NCBI GenBank assembly: GCA_024277195.1 | Contig: JAJRVS010000139.1 | Location: forward strand, 1 to 64,000 | Direction: 5' to 3' | Source of the DNA: Verrucomicrobiota bacterium | Lineage (GTDB): Bacteria > Verrucomicrobiota > Verrucomicrobiia > Verrucomicrobiales > DEV007 | DNA length: 64,000 bases | Shown here: one piece after another, positions 34,449 to 44,064 of the stretch | Layout of the letters: every line of letters begins with the position of its first letter | How positions within the stretch are numbered: position 1 is the stretch's first letter | Program-made: the position numbers and the translations under genes | Notes under the pieces: generated by a model | The model's input: the letters and a program-made list of their open reading frames with translations, nothing else | Told to the model about the DNA's origin: nothing | Database searches by the model: none

Positions 34449-36035
34449 ATGGCAACTCCCGAAAAACCCGACTTTCAGAAAATGCTGCACCAAGTGCCGC
34501 ATGAGCCGGGGGTGTATTTGATGCGCGACCGACTGAAACGCGTGATCTATGTTGGCAAAGCACGTGACCTGCGCAAACGGCTGGCCTCCTACTTCACTCC
34601 CTCGCGCAAAAAAAAGGCTGAATTAAAAACCAAGGCCTTGATCGACAGTATCTGGAATTTCGAAATCCATACAGTGCGCAACGAACCCGAGGCCTTGTTG
34701 CTGGAAAGTAAGTTGATCAAAGACTACCGCCCGAAATACAATGTCAGCTTCCGTGACGACAAACGCTTTCTGATGGCCAAGGTGAATCTCGCCGAACCCC
34801 TGCCGCGCTTTCAGTTGGCGCGGGTGCGCAAGGGCGATGGGGCCAAGTATTTCGGACCTTTTGTGCATTCAGCGGCTTTAAAACAAACTCTGAACTGGCT
34901 CAGTCTGGAATTCGGCCTGCGCAGCTGCCGACCGCTGCAGCCCAATGAAAACGACTACAAACACTGCCACGACGATGTCATTCGCAACTGCTGCGCTCCG
35001 TGTATTGGCAAGGTCAGTGAGGAGGAATACCGCGCCAAAGTCGAACAAGCCTGCGAATTCATGAAAGGCCGCTCGCGGGAAATGGTCGCAGAAATCGAAA
35101 GCGAGATGTTAAAAGCTGCTGGACGCCAGGATTTTGAGCGCGCCGCGGAGTTGCGTGACATGGCGGACAGCATGAAAAAAACGCTGCACAAGGCGCGCAA
35201 CTTTTTACATGTGCCGGGGGTGCCGGGAGCTCCCGCCGGTTCGGTGATCGATCCGCAGCAGGATGTGCTCGAGTTACAGGAAGTGCTGTCCATTACACGT
35301 CCGCCGAAGGTAATGGAGTGTTTTGATATCTCGAACATCTCCAATACCTACTCGGTGGCATCGATGGTGCAGTTCCGTGAAGGTCGCTCCAAGAATCAAA
35401 ACTACCGCCGTTACCGGATTCGCACCGTTAAAGGGCAGGACGATTTTGCCAGCATGGCGGAAGTGGTGAAACGCCGTTACTCGGGCATTTTGCGAGCTGC
35501 ACGGGAGAACATCGGCGATGAAGCCAGTGATATGAACCAACAATCCCCCTTGCAGGCGATGCGGGACCTGGAAAAAAAACTGCCAGTGGGGGCTAGATTG
35601 CCGGATCTGGTGATCGTCGACGGAGGCAAAGGTCAGCTCAGCTCGGCGATGAAGGAGCTGCAACGACTGGGGCTGCATGAACTACCGATCATCGGCCTGG
35701 CCAAGGAGCGCGAGGAAATTTATCGTCCGAATTGCTCCGAACCGATCGTTTTGTCCCACGAAACCGGTGCTTTGAAGCTGCTACAGCGAATCCGTGACGA
35801 AGCCCATCGTTTTGCCAACGGTTACCACCAATTGCTGATGAAACGCCGTATCAAAGAAAGCGTGCTCGACGATTGCCCGGGCATCAGTCGTACCCGCAAG
35901 GAACGTCTGTTAACGGCTTTTGGCTCTCTTGCCCGTCTGCGCAAGGCTGAAATCGAAAAAATCGCTGAAGTGAAAGGCATCAGCCTGAAACTGGCTGGTG
36001 AAATCGCGCAATTCCTGAAAACCCACGGCTCTTGA
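34449..36035 (+). CDS. uvrC: UvrABC excinuclease subunit C
   Basis: Makes both incisions in nucleotide excision repair. 528 residues, shorter than E. coli UvrC (about 610). The GIY-YIG domain is at the N-terminus (EPGVYLMRDRLKRVIYVGKA). The UVR motif is DFERAAELRDMADSMKK. The RNase-H-like second nuclease is seen in MECFDISNIS and DLVIVDGGKGQLSSAM, with the later HRFANGYH. Helix-hairpin-helix repeats close the protein (LDDCPGISRTRKERLLTAFGSL). A possible terminator follows at 36045. Confidence 0.96.
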   Translation: MATPEKPDFQKMLHQVPHEPGVYLMRDRLKRVIYVGKARDLRKRLASYFTPSRKKKAELKTKALIDSIWNFEIHTVRNEPEALLLESKLIKDYRPKYNVSFRDDKRFLMAKVNLAEPLPRFQLARVRKGDGAKYFGPFVHSAALKQTLNWLSLEFGLRSCRPLQPNENDYKHCHDDVIRNCCAPCIGKVSEEEYRAKVEQACEFMKGRSREMVAEIESEMLKAAGRQDFERAAELRDMADSMKKTLHKARNFLHVPGVPGAPAGSVIDPQQDVLELQEVLSITRPPKVMECFDISNISNTYSVASMVQFREGRSKNQNYRRYRIRTVKGQDDFASMAEVVKRRYSGILRAARENIGDEASDMNQQSPLQAMRDLEKKLPVGARLPDLVIVDGGKGQLSSAMKELQRLGLHELPIIGLAKEREEIYRPNCSEPIVLSHETGALKLLQRIRDEAHRFANGYHQLLMKRRIKESVLDDCPGISRTRKERLLTAFGSLARLRKAEIEKIAEVKGISLKLAGEIAQFLKTHGS

Positions 36036-36044
36036 TCCCAACCT

Positions 36045-36072
36045 GAAAATCACCGCAAATTGCGGGTTTTCG
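36045..36072 (+). terminator. probable terminator after uvrC
   Basis: GAAAATCACCGC and GCGGGTTTTC form a hairpin with loop AAATT, ending in GTTTTC. It starts 10 bp after the uvrC stop and before the PBP2 gene. Confidence 0.5.
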
Positions 36073-36131
36073 ACAAGGATGAAAGATGGTAGGGTTTCAG
36101 TCCGTATAAAGGAATAAAATAAATTCCAAAG

Positions 36132-38375
36132 ATGAAACCATCCGTCCAGCAAAAAAAAAATCAATCCCGCCAACGACCCGCTACGGGCAAAGGGCGGCGA
36201 CCCGTGTGTATTTTGCTTACGCTGGGTTTGATGTCTTTTGGGACTCACGGCAAAGCTCAGGAGAATAAGGCGGTTCCTGATAAAGGCAGGGAAGTGGCGC
36301 CGGGGATTTTTGCTCCCAAGGCTGCAGAAACAAAACAAGCGGTGGTGACGAAAACGGACGCTGATGGCAAAGTTGCCATCAAACCACAGCTCATCGAAAA
36401 AGACGACGTGGTGCCTGCCACAAAAAAGGCCGTGCCAAACTTCCAGCCGACGCTAAGAGCAAAAGACGTGATCGGCTCTTCACTGGAAACCAAAACCGAA
36501 GCCCGCACCTTCACGCTCACCGTTCCCGCTCCGCGTGGACAGATCATCGACCGCAATGGTTATCCGTTGGCTCAGAGCCGGGTGGCCTATTACGCGGCAA
36601 TTAATTTCCCCCAGCTTCCCGACGCCAGTGACAAAGACATCGCCCGTTACGCTTTAGAACGAGTCAACATAGCCAATCAGGTGCTAGGCGGCAATTGGGA
36701 CATCAAATACAAAACCGTGCTAGAGCATTACAAAGAGCGGCGTTGGCTACCCTTGGTATTCTCTTCTCCATTAAATGAAGCCCAGGCGAGAAAATTAAAG
36801 CCCGAATTGATCAAAGGACTGATGCTGCACCCTTTTTATCAACGGGTTTATCCACAGCGCTCACTCGCTTCACATATTGTGGGTTATGTCGGCAGAAGGC
36901 CTCCCCGGCGCACCGGCCCAGTAGACGATGGCGAATCAATCTGGCCACAGGCCAAAGGTGTGGACGGACTGGAGCAGTCTTTTGACAAAGATCTCACCGG
37001 GCGCCCAGGGAAAATTAACATCCTGTTTGATTCCGACGGCACCAAGCTAACAGAAGAAATGATCCAACGCCCCAAACCGGGCAAGACCGTGGTGATGGCT
37101 CTCGATCTAGAGATTCAAATGCTCGCCGAAGAAGTGCTGCAAGAGAAAACCAAAAGTGGAGCTTTTGTGATCATGGATGTGCGCACCGGCGACATCCTGG
37201 CGATGGCCTCATGGCCGCAATACGACCCGAACATTTTCATCCCTGCCATTTCACAAACGGACTATTCCAAGCTGCAGAACGACCCCGCCAAACCTCTTTT
37301 TGCCCGTGCTTTTCGTGGCGCCTACCCGCCGGCTTCCACTTTCAAAACCACCGTAGCGCTGGCCGTTCTTGATGCAGGCACGGTGAGGGAAGACACTTTG
37401 TTTTCCTGTCCGACAGGGTTGGCGATCGGTGACCGGGTATTTCACAACTGGAACAAAAAAAGCGAAGGTTCGATGAATGTGATCGGAGCACTCACTCGCT
37501 CCTGCAATACCTGGTTTTATCAGGCCGCTTTGAAAACCGGAGCCGCACCGATCACTGAAATGGCCATGCGTCTGGGTTACGGCAAAAAAACCGGACTTCC
37601 TCTTCCAGCTGAAGCCAAAGGTTTTATCACTTCAGATCGCTGGTCACGGGAAAAATACGGTCACCCGATCCTCGATGGAGATCTGGCCAACATGGCGATT
37701 GGTCAGGGCACCATATTAGCCAGCCCGCTGCAGGTCGCCCAGGCAATGGCCGCCATCGGCAGCCGCCGTCGAGTGGTCAGACCGAGACTGGTGCTGCAAG
37801 TTCAAGACGTCAATGACTCGGTGACCCGCACCTTCCGCGTCAGAGAACGCATCCCGCTTAATATCGATCCCTACAATATGGAACTTGTGGTGCAGGGCAT
37901 GATCGACGTGGTGAATGCCGGCAACGGCACCGCTCGCCGCGCGCGCAATGAACACATCACGGTGGCAGGTAAAACCGGCACCGGCCAATGGAAACCCCAT
38001 CTCGAACAAAACGTCGCCTGGTTCTCTGGTTTTGCCCCGGCAGATTATCCCATTTTCGCTTTTGCTGCTGTTTATGAAGGCAGCCCCGGCGAGCGTGTTG
38101 GCGGCGGCAAAAATGCCGGACCGATCATCGGTGCCTTTTTTGAAAAATACCTTAAAGATGAAAAACGCCTGGCCGAGTTCAAACGTCAGGTCGAAGACGT
38201 GGAGTTGGCTCACAATGATCAAGGCATTGTCAGACCAGAGATCGCCGGATCCATTTTCAAAAATACCAGTGCCGAAAGTAAAGTTCGTAAAGCAGTCAAT
38301 GAAAAGAAAGACATTGAAAAAGCCGAAGCCGGCGGCCTGCTGAAATGGTTTCGCGGATTCCGCAAGCGTCCTTGA
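36132..38375 (+). CDS. mrdA: penicillin-binding protein 2-type transpeptidase
   Basis: Class B PBP that cross-links peptidoglycan during rod elongation. 747 residues: a basic cytoplasmic tail, one helix (PVCILLTLGLMSFGTHG), a Lys/Val/Ala-rich linker, the dimerisation motif RGQIIDRNGYPLAQS, and the transpeptidase domain. Active-site motifs are S402-T-F-K405, SCN in LTRSCNTWFYQAAL and KTGTGQ. The C-terminus is unusually charged (KVRKAVNEKKDIEKAEAGG). Usual partners mreC, mreD and rodA are not adjacent. Confidence 0.93.
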   Translation: MKPSVQQKKNQSRQRPATGKGRRPVCILLTLGLMSFGTHGKAQENKAVPDKGREVAPGIFAPKAAETKQAVVTKTDADGKVAIKPQLIEKDDVVPATKKAVPNFQPTLRAKDVIGSSLETKTEARTFTLTVPAPRGQIIDRNGYPLAQSRVAYYAAINFPQLPDASDKDIARYALERVNIANQVLGGNWDIKYKTVLEHYKERRWLPLVFSSPLNEAQARKLKPELIKGLMLHPFYQRVYPQRSLASHIVGYVGRRPPRRTGPVDDGESIWPQAKGVDGLEQSFDKDLTGRPGKINILFDSDGTKLTEEMIQRPKPGKTVVMALDLEIQMLAEEVLQEKTKSGAFVIMDVRTGDILAMASWPQYDPNIFIPAISQTDYSKLQNDPAKPLFARAFRGAYPPASTFKTTVALAVLDAGTVREDTLFSCPTGLAIGDRVFHNWNKKSEGSMNVIGALTRSCNTWFYQAALKTGAAPITEMAMRLGYGKKTGLPLPAEAKGFITSDRWSREKYGHPILDGDLANMAIGQGTILASPLQVAQAMAAIGSRRRVVRPRLVLQVQDVNDSVTRTFRVRERIPLNIDPYNMELVVQGMIDVVNAGNGTARRARNEHITVAGKTGTGQWKPHLEQNVAWFSGFAPADYPIFAFAAVYEGSPGERVGGGKNAGPIIGAFFEKYLKDEKRLAEFKRQVEDVELAHNDQGIVRPEIAGSIFKNTSAESKVRKAVNEKKDIEKAEAGGLLKWFRGFRKRP

Positions 38376-38405
38376 GTTTTTCTCATCTGCCATTTTAGTG
38401 GCGGC

Positions 38406-40148
38406 ATGAGGAAATTTTCCAGACTGAAAAACTGCGTGACGCTTATTGCATTATTGGGCTTATCTACAGGGTGGACCCAGGCAGCAGATCAACAAGAGCC
38501 TGCTGATACCATTTTTCTCAATGGTAAGCTATTAACTGTAGACGCTAAGCAGACGGTAGCTTCGGCGATCGCAATCAAGGGGGATCGCATCGTGGCCGTG
38601 GGCAGTGATAAGCAAATCAAAGCTTATCAGGGAAGCTCCACCAAAACTATTCAACTCGACGGCAAAACCATGATTCCGGGTATCACCGAAGCCCATGTGC
38701 ATTCGATCTATGTAGCCAAAGGCATGCTCGGTCGCCCTTATCGGGATTACTCCAGTATCGAAGAATTGCAGCAAGTCATTCGTTGGTTGGACGAAGAGTT
38801 GAAAGACGGCGAGTGGATCAGCGTGCCACGGGTGCCAATCACCCGTTTGAAAGAACGTCGCCATCCCAGCACCGCAGAGCTCGATGCCGCTTGCACCACC
38901 CATCCGGTGGTATTCACCTCGACGCGCAAAAGCGCACTGAATTCCCTCGCTTTGAAAAAGCTGGGGCTCGATGGGGAAAACTTCCCTGACGGCTTGGAGG
39001 TGGTCAAGGATGAGGCAGGCAACATCCGTTTGCTGGGAGGCTCCATCGGCAGCCTGATCAGAAAAGCGAATCCCGGAAAAATTCACAAATCGGAAGACGT
39101 GATCGAAGCCCTGGGCAAAGTGCATGCGATCTACAACTCGGTGGGCATCACCAGTATTTTTGAAAGAGCCAACAGCAGAGAGCAATGGGATCAATTCCAA
39201 ACATTGCGTGACAGTGGTAAAATGACCGTGCGTGCGACGCTGACCTTTCGTCGTCAGATGAAAAGCGCGGCAATGGTTAAACAATTTGTCGCTGACCTTG
39301 CATTGAAACCCCGTGAAGGTGATGACTGGTTGCGGGCCGGGCCGTTGAAGATCACCGCTGATGGAGGCATCCATTGGGGAACCACTTATCTGAGTGAGGC
39401 TTTTGGCAAAAAACGCACTGACTTTTACGGACTCAAGGATGATCCGGAATACCATGGCAATTTGACCTTCCCTGTGGATCAAATGGCTGAAGTATTTGCC
39501 GAAGCCACACGTCTGGGCTGGCAAATGTCCGCCCACATCACCGGCGATCTGGGCATCACCCGAGTCTTAGATGCTTTGGAAATAGTAAATGAAAAACAAG
39601 CGGTGGCAAAAATGCGCTTTCACCTCATCCATGCATACTTCTCAACTCCCGACATTCTCGAGCGCGGCAAACGCCTCGGAGTTTGTGTAGATACCCAGGC
39701 TTACCTGTATCTGAAGGATGCGGATTTCATTGCCAAGGTTTATGGCAAGGACTGGGCCGAGCGTTTCATTCCACTTGGCGACTGGACGCGGGCAGGCATT
39801 CCCCTGGCGATCAATAGTGACCACATGGACGGCCTCGACCCGGATCATTCGATCAACTCCTTCAATCCCTTTTTAATGCTCTATGCGGCCGTGGCCCGCA
39901 AAGATGATTTTGGCCATGTTTATGGCGAAAATCAAAAACTCACCCGGATGCAGGCTTTGCAAGCAGTCACATTGAACCCGGCTTTCCTCTCATTTGATGA
40001 GAAGATCAAAGGTTCGCTGGAAGTGGGGAAATTAGCGGATTTGGTAGTACTCGACCGCGACTACATGAATTGCCCCGAACAAGAAATCCCCGAGATCAAA
40101 CCCACCCTGACCATGGTTGGCGGCAAGGTGGTTTTTGAGCAAAAATAG
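38406..40148 (+). CDS. exported amidohydrolase of the YtcJ type
   Basis: 580 residues with a signal peptide (LKNCVTLIALLGLSTGWTQA), so it acts outside the cytoplasm. The metal-dependent hydrolase fold shows TVDAKQTVASAIAIKGDRIVAVG at the start, the HxH site TEAHVHSIY, ITADGGIHWGTTYL, SAHITGDLGITR, HLIHAYFS and the late Asp in INSDHMDGL, ending with the typical KLADLVVLDRDYM. Family members hydrolyse amide or cyclic-amide compounds, and the substrate here is unknown. It follows the PBP2 gene by 30 bp. Confidence 0.88.
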   Translation: MRKFSRLKNCVTLIALLGLSTGWTQAADQQEPADTIFLNGKLLTVDAKQTVASAIAIKGDRIVAVGSDKQIKAYQGSSTKTIQLDGKTMIPGITEAHVHSIYVAKGMLGRPYRDYSSIEELQQVIRWLDEELKDGEWISVPRVPITRLKERRHPSTAELDAACTTHPVVFTSTRKSALNSLALKKLGLDGENFPDGLEVVKDEAGNIRLLGGSIGSLIRKANPGKIHKSEDVIEALGKVHAIYNSVGITSIFERANSREQWDQFQTLRDSGKMTVRATLTFRRQMKSAAMVKQFVADLALKPREGDDWLRAGPLKITADGGIHWGTTYLSEAFGKKRTDFYGLKDDPEYHGNLTFPVDQMAEVFAEATRLGWQMSAHITGDLGITRVLDALEIVNEKQAVAKMRFHLIHAYFSTPDILERGKRLGVCVDTQAYLYLKDADFIAKVYGKDWAERFIPLGDWTRAGIPLAINSDHMDGLDPDHSINSFNPFLMLYAAVARKDDFGHVYGENQKLTRMQALQAVTLNPAFLSFDEKIKGSLEVGKLADLVVLDRDYMNCPEQEIPEIKPTLTMVGGKVVFEQK

Positions 40149-40190
40149 CACCAAGGTTTTTTGAAAACTCGGATTTTCCACGCCTATCGC

Positions 40191-41603
40191 TCAAAAAGCA
40201 TAAGAATAATTCAAAATTATCCGAAAATCTTTCCTATCATTTCCGCCCCTGGCCGAATCTTGATTATTAAATGCGTACCGAATACGCAACCAGAAGTCAT
40301 CCAATAGCTTGACCGGTGGCCGGTAATCCAAGGTAGCCGAATATTCCTGTTCACTGGGTGAGGCGATACTACCAGTGTCAGGAGTATTAGCATGCAAAGA
40401 ACCCAGATCAGCAGTGAGCCCTTTAGCTCCCCAGTGGTCAAGGCCATAAGTAACTCCCAATCGCACTGCGCGCTCTCCAGCCCGATCCTGATCGGAAGTC
40501 TGAGACGACCGAAAAGTAGGCGATCCGCCCCAAGGGTTACGCACGTCACCCCCGCGAGATGTCGCAACAAAAGCTGCCGAGGCCACCAAGTCACGCAAAC
40601 CTACAGCCAATCTCACCCCCCCTGCCTGAGTGCTGAATTCACCAAGCAGCTCATCCCCAGCACTGCGTTGATCGGTGAACTGTGTGCCCAGCCTGATACT
40701 GAAATCATCTCCTAAGTCATAGAATCGACTGGCCTCGGCATAAAAGGTGTTGAACATATCCCAGCCATATTGGTTCACTGCCCCGATATGGGAATCTTTG
40801 GAAAAGTTGTAACGCAGGCCGACAAATGAAACTCCTCGATCCGGCCCATCTACGCCGGCACGTTGCGACATTGATTCAAAACTGCTGCGGTTGCGCCATT
40901 TGATTTTGCTCAAATGGCCTGCGCCCAATTGAAAATTACGAATCGAATGAATACTGAAACCCACCCATTCAAATGTATTGGGTGTCATACGGATGTCATA
41001 GGCATTGATGTAGGGCAGATCAATTCGCGTTCGTCCCGCCCGTGCTTTGAGCGCTCCTAATTTGATCTCGGCAAACGCTTCCCCCAAAACCGTGTAACTC
41101 TCTTGCCCCTCACGCAGCGAGGTGCTGCCATCGCGGTCTTTCGGCCCATACAGTTTTTGCGAAGTATAGGCGGTTAAATTGAGACGCAAAAAATCCCTCC
41201 ACCAGCCACTCTCGAGCGCCAAGGCCCCTCCGAGAGCTGCGCTCTCTGCAATTCCCACATTTTCTGTATCACGACGAAAATAGTAAAATCGAGGGCTCAC
41301 TGAAAAAATAATGTCATCAAAAAAAGGCGCGCCCGAAACGGGAATGTGTTGATCCCATAGGCGAGGCAAAACTTGATCCGGAAGAGTGGTTAAAAAGCTT
41401 CGTTCTTCAATCCAACTCTGGGGGCTATAACCAATCGTGTCTGTGGGAGCAGCAGAATCCCGCAACTTAATCACCAAGGGAGCTTTCACCTTTATATACT
41501 CCGGACTGTCAGCTGCCCGCAGTGACGCAACGGAAATGAACATCCCTACCACGGCGGCTCCCTGCGCCAAATAATTGGCCAATATTAAGCTTTTTTTGTT
41601 CAT
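40191..41603 (-). CDS. OprD-like outer-membrane porin
   Basis: 470 residues with an N-terminal export signal (LANYLAQGAAVVGMFISVASLRAA) and a long run of alternating amphipathic strands ending in aromatic Phe (NYSYAF), as outer-membrane beta-barrels do. The segment RAGRTRIDLPYINAYDIRMTPNTFEWVG matches the pattern of OprD-family porins, where the D-R/R-M-x-P-x-T-F-E-G block is conserved. It probably admits small organic acids or peptides. The gene is convergent with the amidohydrolase. Confidence 0.78.
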   Translation of the reverse strand: MNKKSLILANYLAQGAAVVGMFISVASLRAADSPEYIKVKAPLVIKLRDSAAPTDTIGYSPQSWIEERSFLTTLPDQVLPRLWDQHIPVSGAPFFDDIIFSVSPRFYYFRRDTENVGIAESAALGGALALESGWWRDFLRLNLTAYTSQKLYGPKDRDGSTSLREGQESYTVLGEAFAEIKLGALKARAGRTRIDLPYINAYDIRMTPNTFEWVGFSIHSIRNFQLGAGHLSKIKWRNRSSFESMSQRAGVDGPDRGVSFVGLRYNFSKDSHIGAVNQYGWDMFNTFYAEASRFYDLGDDFSIRLGTQFTDQRSAGDELLGEFSTQAGGVRLAVGLRDLVASAAFVATSRGGDVRNPWGGSPTFRSSQTSDQDRAGERAVRLGVTYGLDHWGAKGLTADLGSLHANTPDTGSIASPSEQEYSATLDYRPPVKLLDDFWLRIRYAFNNQDSARGGNDRKDFRIILNYSYAF

Positions 41604-41793
41604 TTCCTACTCGCACAGTGACACTCCCGCCCCTTCTCACAAGAGCCGATTTGCGAGAATTCCACAAAATTTGATAAATTATATTTTTGCTCGCAAAAAT
41701 AGCTCTCTCCCCTAGAATCAACAAATTATGAATGAACTTGCTATTAGCAATTATCTCTTTATAAATAATTTTTCTACCAACCCATCATACCAT

Positions 41794-42579
41794 ATGAAAT
41801 TAAAAATCCTGCTCTCCAGTCTTGCTGCTTTTGTGGCTATCTCTATCCCCACATCTGAAATCATAGCTGGCGAGGTGCCCACAGAAGCCATTGCACCAGC
41901 GGTGGACGACTCGTCATTTTATATCTACACTGACCTTTGGGCGGTTGGCATCAATGGTGATGTGGGCATCGGAGGGTTCTCCAATCCTGTCGATGTGGGT
42001 TTCGATGACATCCTCGACAATCTGGACGCAAGCCTTGCCGGCGGGTTCGGATTTCAAAAAGGGAAGTGGGGATTTCTGACTGAGGCGCTCTGGTTGAAAA
42101 TATCTACCGATGCCCCGACTCCTGGCGCACTGTTCCGCAAGGCTGATATTGGAGTCGAGCAATTTATGGCGGACGGACATATCAGTTACCGTATTTTCGA
42201 ATGCTCCAAGGGCAAAGGGTATCTCGACGTGATTGGAGGCCTGCGTTACACTTATTTAAAAACCAGCCTCAGCTTGGCCCCGGACCGTGCTCCACGCAGA
42301 GTCAGTGTGGTAGGAAGTAAAAGCTGGTGGGACGGTTATGGCGGTCTCAAAGGGCGTTACAACTTCACCGATAAATGGTTCGCCCCTTTCCGTGCTGATG
42401 TTGGCGGAGGCGGCTCAAGCCTGACTTGGCAGGCAATGGCGGGAATTGGGTATCAGTTCACCCCCGGCTTTGACATGAAATTGGCTTATCGTTACTTCGC
42501 TGTGGATTACAGTGATGGAGGTTTTCTTTACGACGTAGCCACCTCGGGCCCGATTCTGTCTTTAGGTTACAAATTCTAA
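41794..42579 (+). CDS. outer-membrane beta-barrel protein
   Basis: 261 residues from ATG 41794, where the signal peptide begins (MKLKILLSSLAAFVAISIPT). The frame is open further up but lacks a signal there. The mature protein starts with DDSSFYIYTDLWAVGINGDVGIGG and continues with strand-turn repeats (GFGFQKGKWGFLTEALWLKI, GYLDVIGGLRYTYLKTSLSL, DMKLAYRYFAVDYSDGG), ending in SLGYKF with the C-terminal Phe used by the barrel-assembly machinery. It resembles small barrels of the OmpW/Opa-like size class. The function is unknown. A terminator follows. Confidence 0.8.
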   Translation: MKLKILLSSLAAFVAISIPTSEIIAGEVPTEAIAPAVDDSSFYIYTDLWAVGINGDVGIGGFSNPVDVGFDDILDNLDASLAGGFGFQKGKWGFLTEALWLKISTDAPTPGALFRKADIGVEQFMADGHISYRIFECSKGKGYLDVIGGLRYTYLKTSLSLAPDRAPRRVSVVGSKSWWDGYGGLKGRYNFTDKWFAPFRADVGGGGSSLTWQAMAGIGYQFTPGFDMKLAYRYFAVDYSDGGFLYDVATSGPILSLGYKF

Positions 42580-42606
42580 TTTTAGTTATATTTTCACAGC
42601 GAAACC

Positions 42607-42640
42607 AACCCGGCGCTTGCTAAAGGCGCTGGGTTTTTTT
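42607..42640 (+). terminator. intrinsic terminator after the barrel gene
   Basis: AACCCGGCGC (42607-42616) pairs with GCGCTGGGTT (42626-42635) through one G-T pair, loop TTGCTAAAG, followed by a run of seven T. It begins 28 bp after the stop codon. Confidence 0.9.
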
Positions 42641-42705
42641 GTCCGTATTTCCTCGCAATCTCCATCGAATTTCGGCACACTTGTTTACAAACAAAACAAC
42701 CCATC

Positions 42706-42996
42706 ATGGAAGCAAACAAAGACCCCCTCGACAAAGCCCTCAATCTTATCAAACAAGGCCGCGATGAAGTGAAACTCAAAATGCACCTTGGAAGCAAAGA
42801 TGCACAAGACGAATGGAGCAAACTGGAAGCGCGCTGGACCGATCTGGAGCAAAAAACCCAACCGCTTTCCGGAGCCGTCAAAGAAGCGGCGGAAACCAGT
42901 GGTGAACAAGCCAAAAATGTAGCACGAGCAGCTCTTGACCTGACTGCGCAGGAGTTAAACGAAGGATACCAAAAGCTACGCAAGCTGTTGGAGTAG
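42706..42996 (+). CDS. small coiled-coil protein
   Basis: 96 residues, almost wholly helical and charged (LDKALNLIKQGRDEVKLKMH, EWSKLEARWTDLEQKTQPL, AKNVARAALDLTAQELNEGY), with heptad-like spacing. No signal or membrane segment. The composition is coding-like and it has its own space after a terminator, so it is probably real. No family is recognised. Small proteins of this look often bind other proteins or act in stress responses. Confidence 0.7.
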   Translation: MEANKDPLDKALNLIKQGRDEVKLKMHLGSKDAQDEWSKLEARWTDLEQKTQPLSGAVKEAAETSGEQAKNVARAALDLTAQELNEGYQKLRKLLE

Positions 42997-43010
42997 CCGC
43001 GGCAGAGCAA

Positions 43011-43056
43011 CCGTCTTACAAGACGGATAATTGTAGGGCGAGCGCTTCGCTTGCCC
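43011..43056. repeat. tandem hairpins between convergent genes
   Basis: CCGTCTTACAAGACGG (43011-43026) is a 7-bp stem with a 2-nt loop. GGGCGAGCG (43036-43044) pairs with CGCTTGCCC (43048-43056) around CTT. They fill the 70-bp gap between the two convergent stops and could act as a two-way terminator or be dispersed palindromic repeats. Confidence 0.6.
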
Positions 43057-43066
43057 AGCTATAGAC

Positions 43067-43918
43067 CTACTCCTGATCCCAAGCGTCGCGGATATATTGA
43101 TAACCAAACTCGTAAACCTCTTCCGTATTCGGAAAAAAGTCACGCCACACCCGAGTCGCAGCTGCTAGATCCGGCAGGGAGCGGCCAAAAGCTTCGATCA
43201 CCATCCACTGATCGTAACCTCCTTTTTTGAACAGTTGAATCGTCTCGATAATCGGTGTGTGGTCTTTACCCGGCGTTCCCCGATCATTGGCTGAGATGTG
43301 CACATGGTTGATCACATCCAAATTGGGAGTGATGATGCCGAGCGGATCTTTTTCCTCAATGTTCGCGTGAAAGGTGTCATACATCGTTGAAAAGTTCGGA
43401 TGATTGACCTGCTTCACGTAGGCCGAAGCTTGTTCCATCGTATTGAGAAAGTGGCATTCGAAACGGTTGAGGTATTCAATCGTCAACTGAATACCCGCAT
43501 CCTGAGCCACCTCGGCGATAATGCGGTGGCCCTCCGCTGCGTGCTCGCGTTCGGTGTCTGTGGGAGATTCTCCGGTGAAATTTCCCAGCTCCTGATAATA
43601 GGGGCCGCAAAGGTTTTGCACTCCGGCATTGTGTCCACATTCGATCACCCGCTTGAGGTGATCCACTGCTCCTTGACGATCCGCTGCATTGGGACTGATG
43701 AGGCTATGAGCTTGATCCGGGCAAACAGTCACCGCTGTGCACTCGAGGCCATTGTCCTTGATCGCCTGTCCAATTGTTTTGAAATGAGCAGGATCACTGA
43801 CGTCAAACAGGGGAATTTCTACACCGTCGTAACCAGTGGATTTGAGGGCTTCCAAGAGTGGGAAATTTTCTTCGACCACATGGCCTGTCCAGAGAAGGAG
43901 ATTAAAACCGATTTTCAT
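43067..43918 (-). CDS. sugar-phosphate isomerase/epimerase-like TIM-barrel protein
   Basis: 283 residues of the AP-endonuclease-2/xylose-isomerase-like fold: MKIGFNLLLWTGHV, STGYDGVEIPLF, TIEYLNRFECHFLNT (metal Glu), STMYDTFHANIEE (Asp, His), VHISANDRGTPG and WMVIEAFG (metal Glu). This Glu-Asp-His-Glu set is that of D-tagatose 3-epimerase and related ketose epimerases. The real substrate is not determinable. It is predicted cytoplasmic. Confidence 0.88.
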   Translation of the reverse strand: MKIGFNLLLWTGHVVEENFPLLEALKSTGYDGVEIPLFDVSDPAHFKTIGQAIKDNGLECTAVTVCPDQAHSLISPNAADRQGAVDHLKRVIECGHNAGVQNLCGPYYQELGNFTGESPTDTEREHAAEGHRIIAEVAQDAGIQLTIEYLNRFECHFLNTMEQASAYVKQVNHPNFSTMYDTFHANIEEKDPLGIITPNLDVINHVHISANDRGTPGKDHTPIIETIQLFKKGGYDQWMVIEAFGRSLPDLAAATRVWRDFFPNTEEVYEFGYQYIRDAWDQE

Positions 43919-44064
43919 GATGGTTTTTAATACCGAATGACAAGCCCTCTTGCAAGGGGAACTTGCTCGTTACGAAATTTTTAATCGAGGATTTCTTGAC
44001 TGAATTCGCTCAGGTGTAAGCTTTGCCGATGCCGGCCGTCTGCCAGACCCATAAAATTCAAGTC

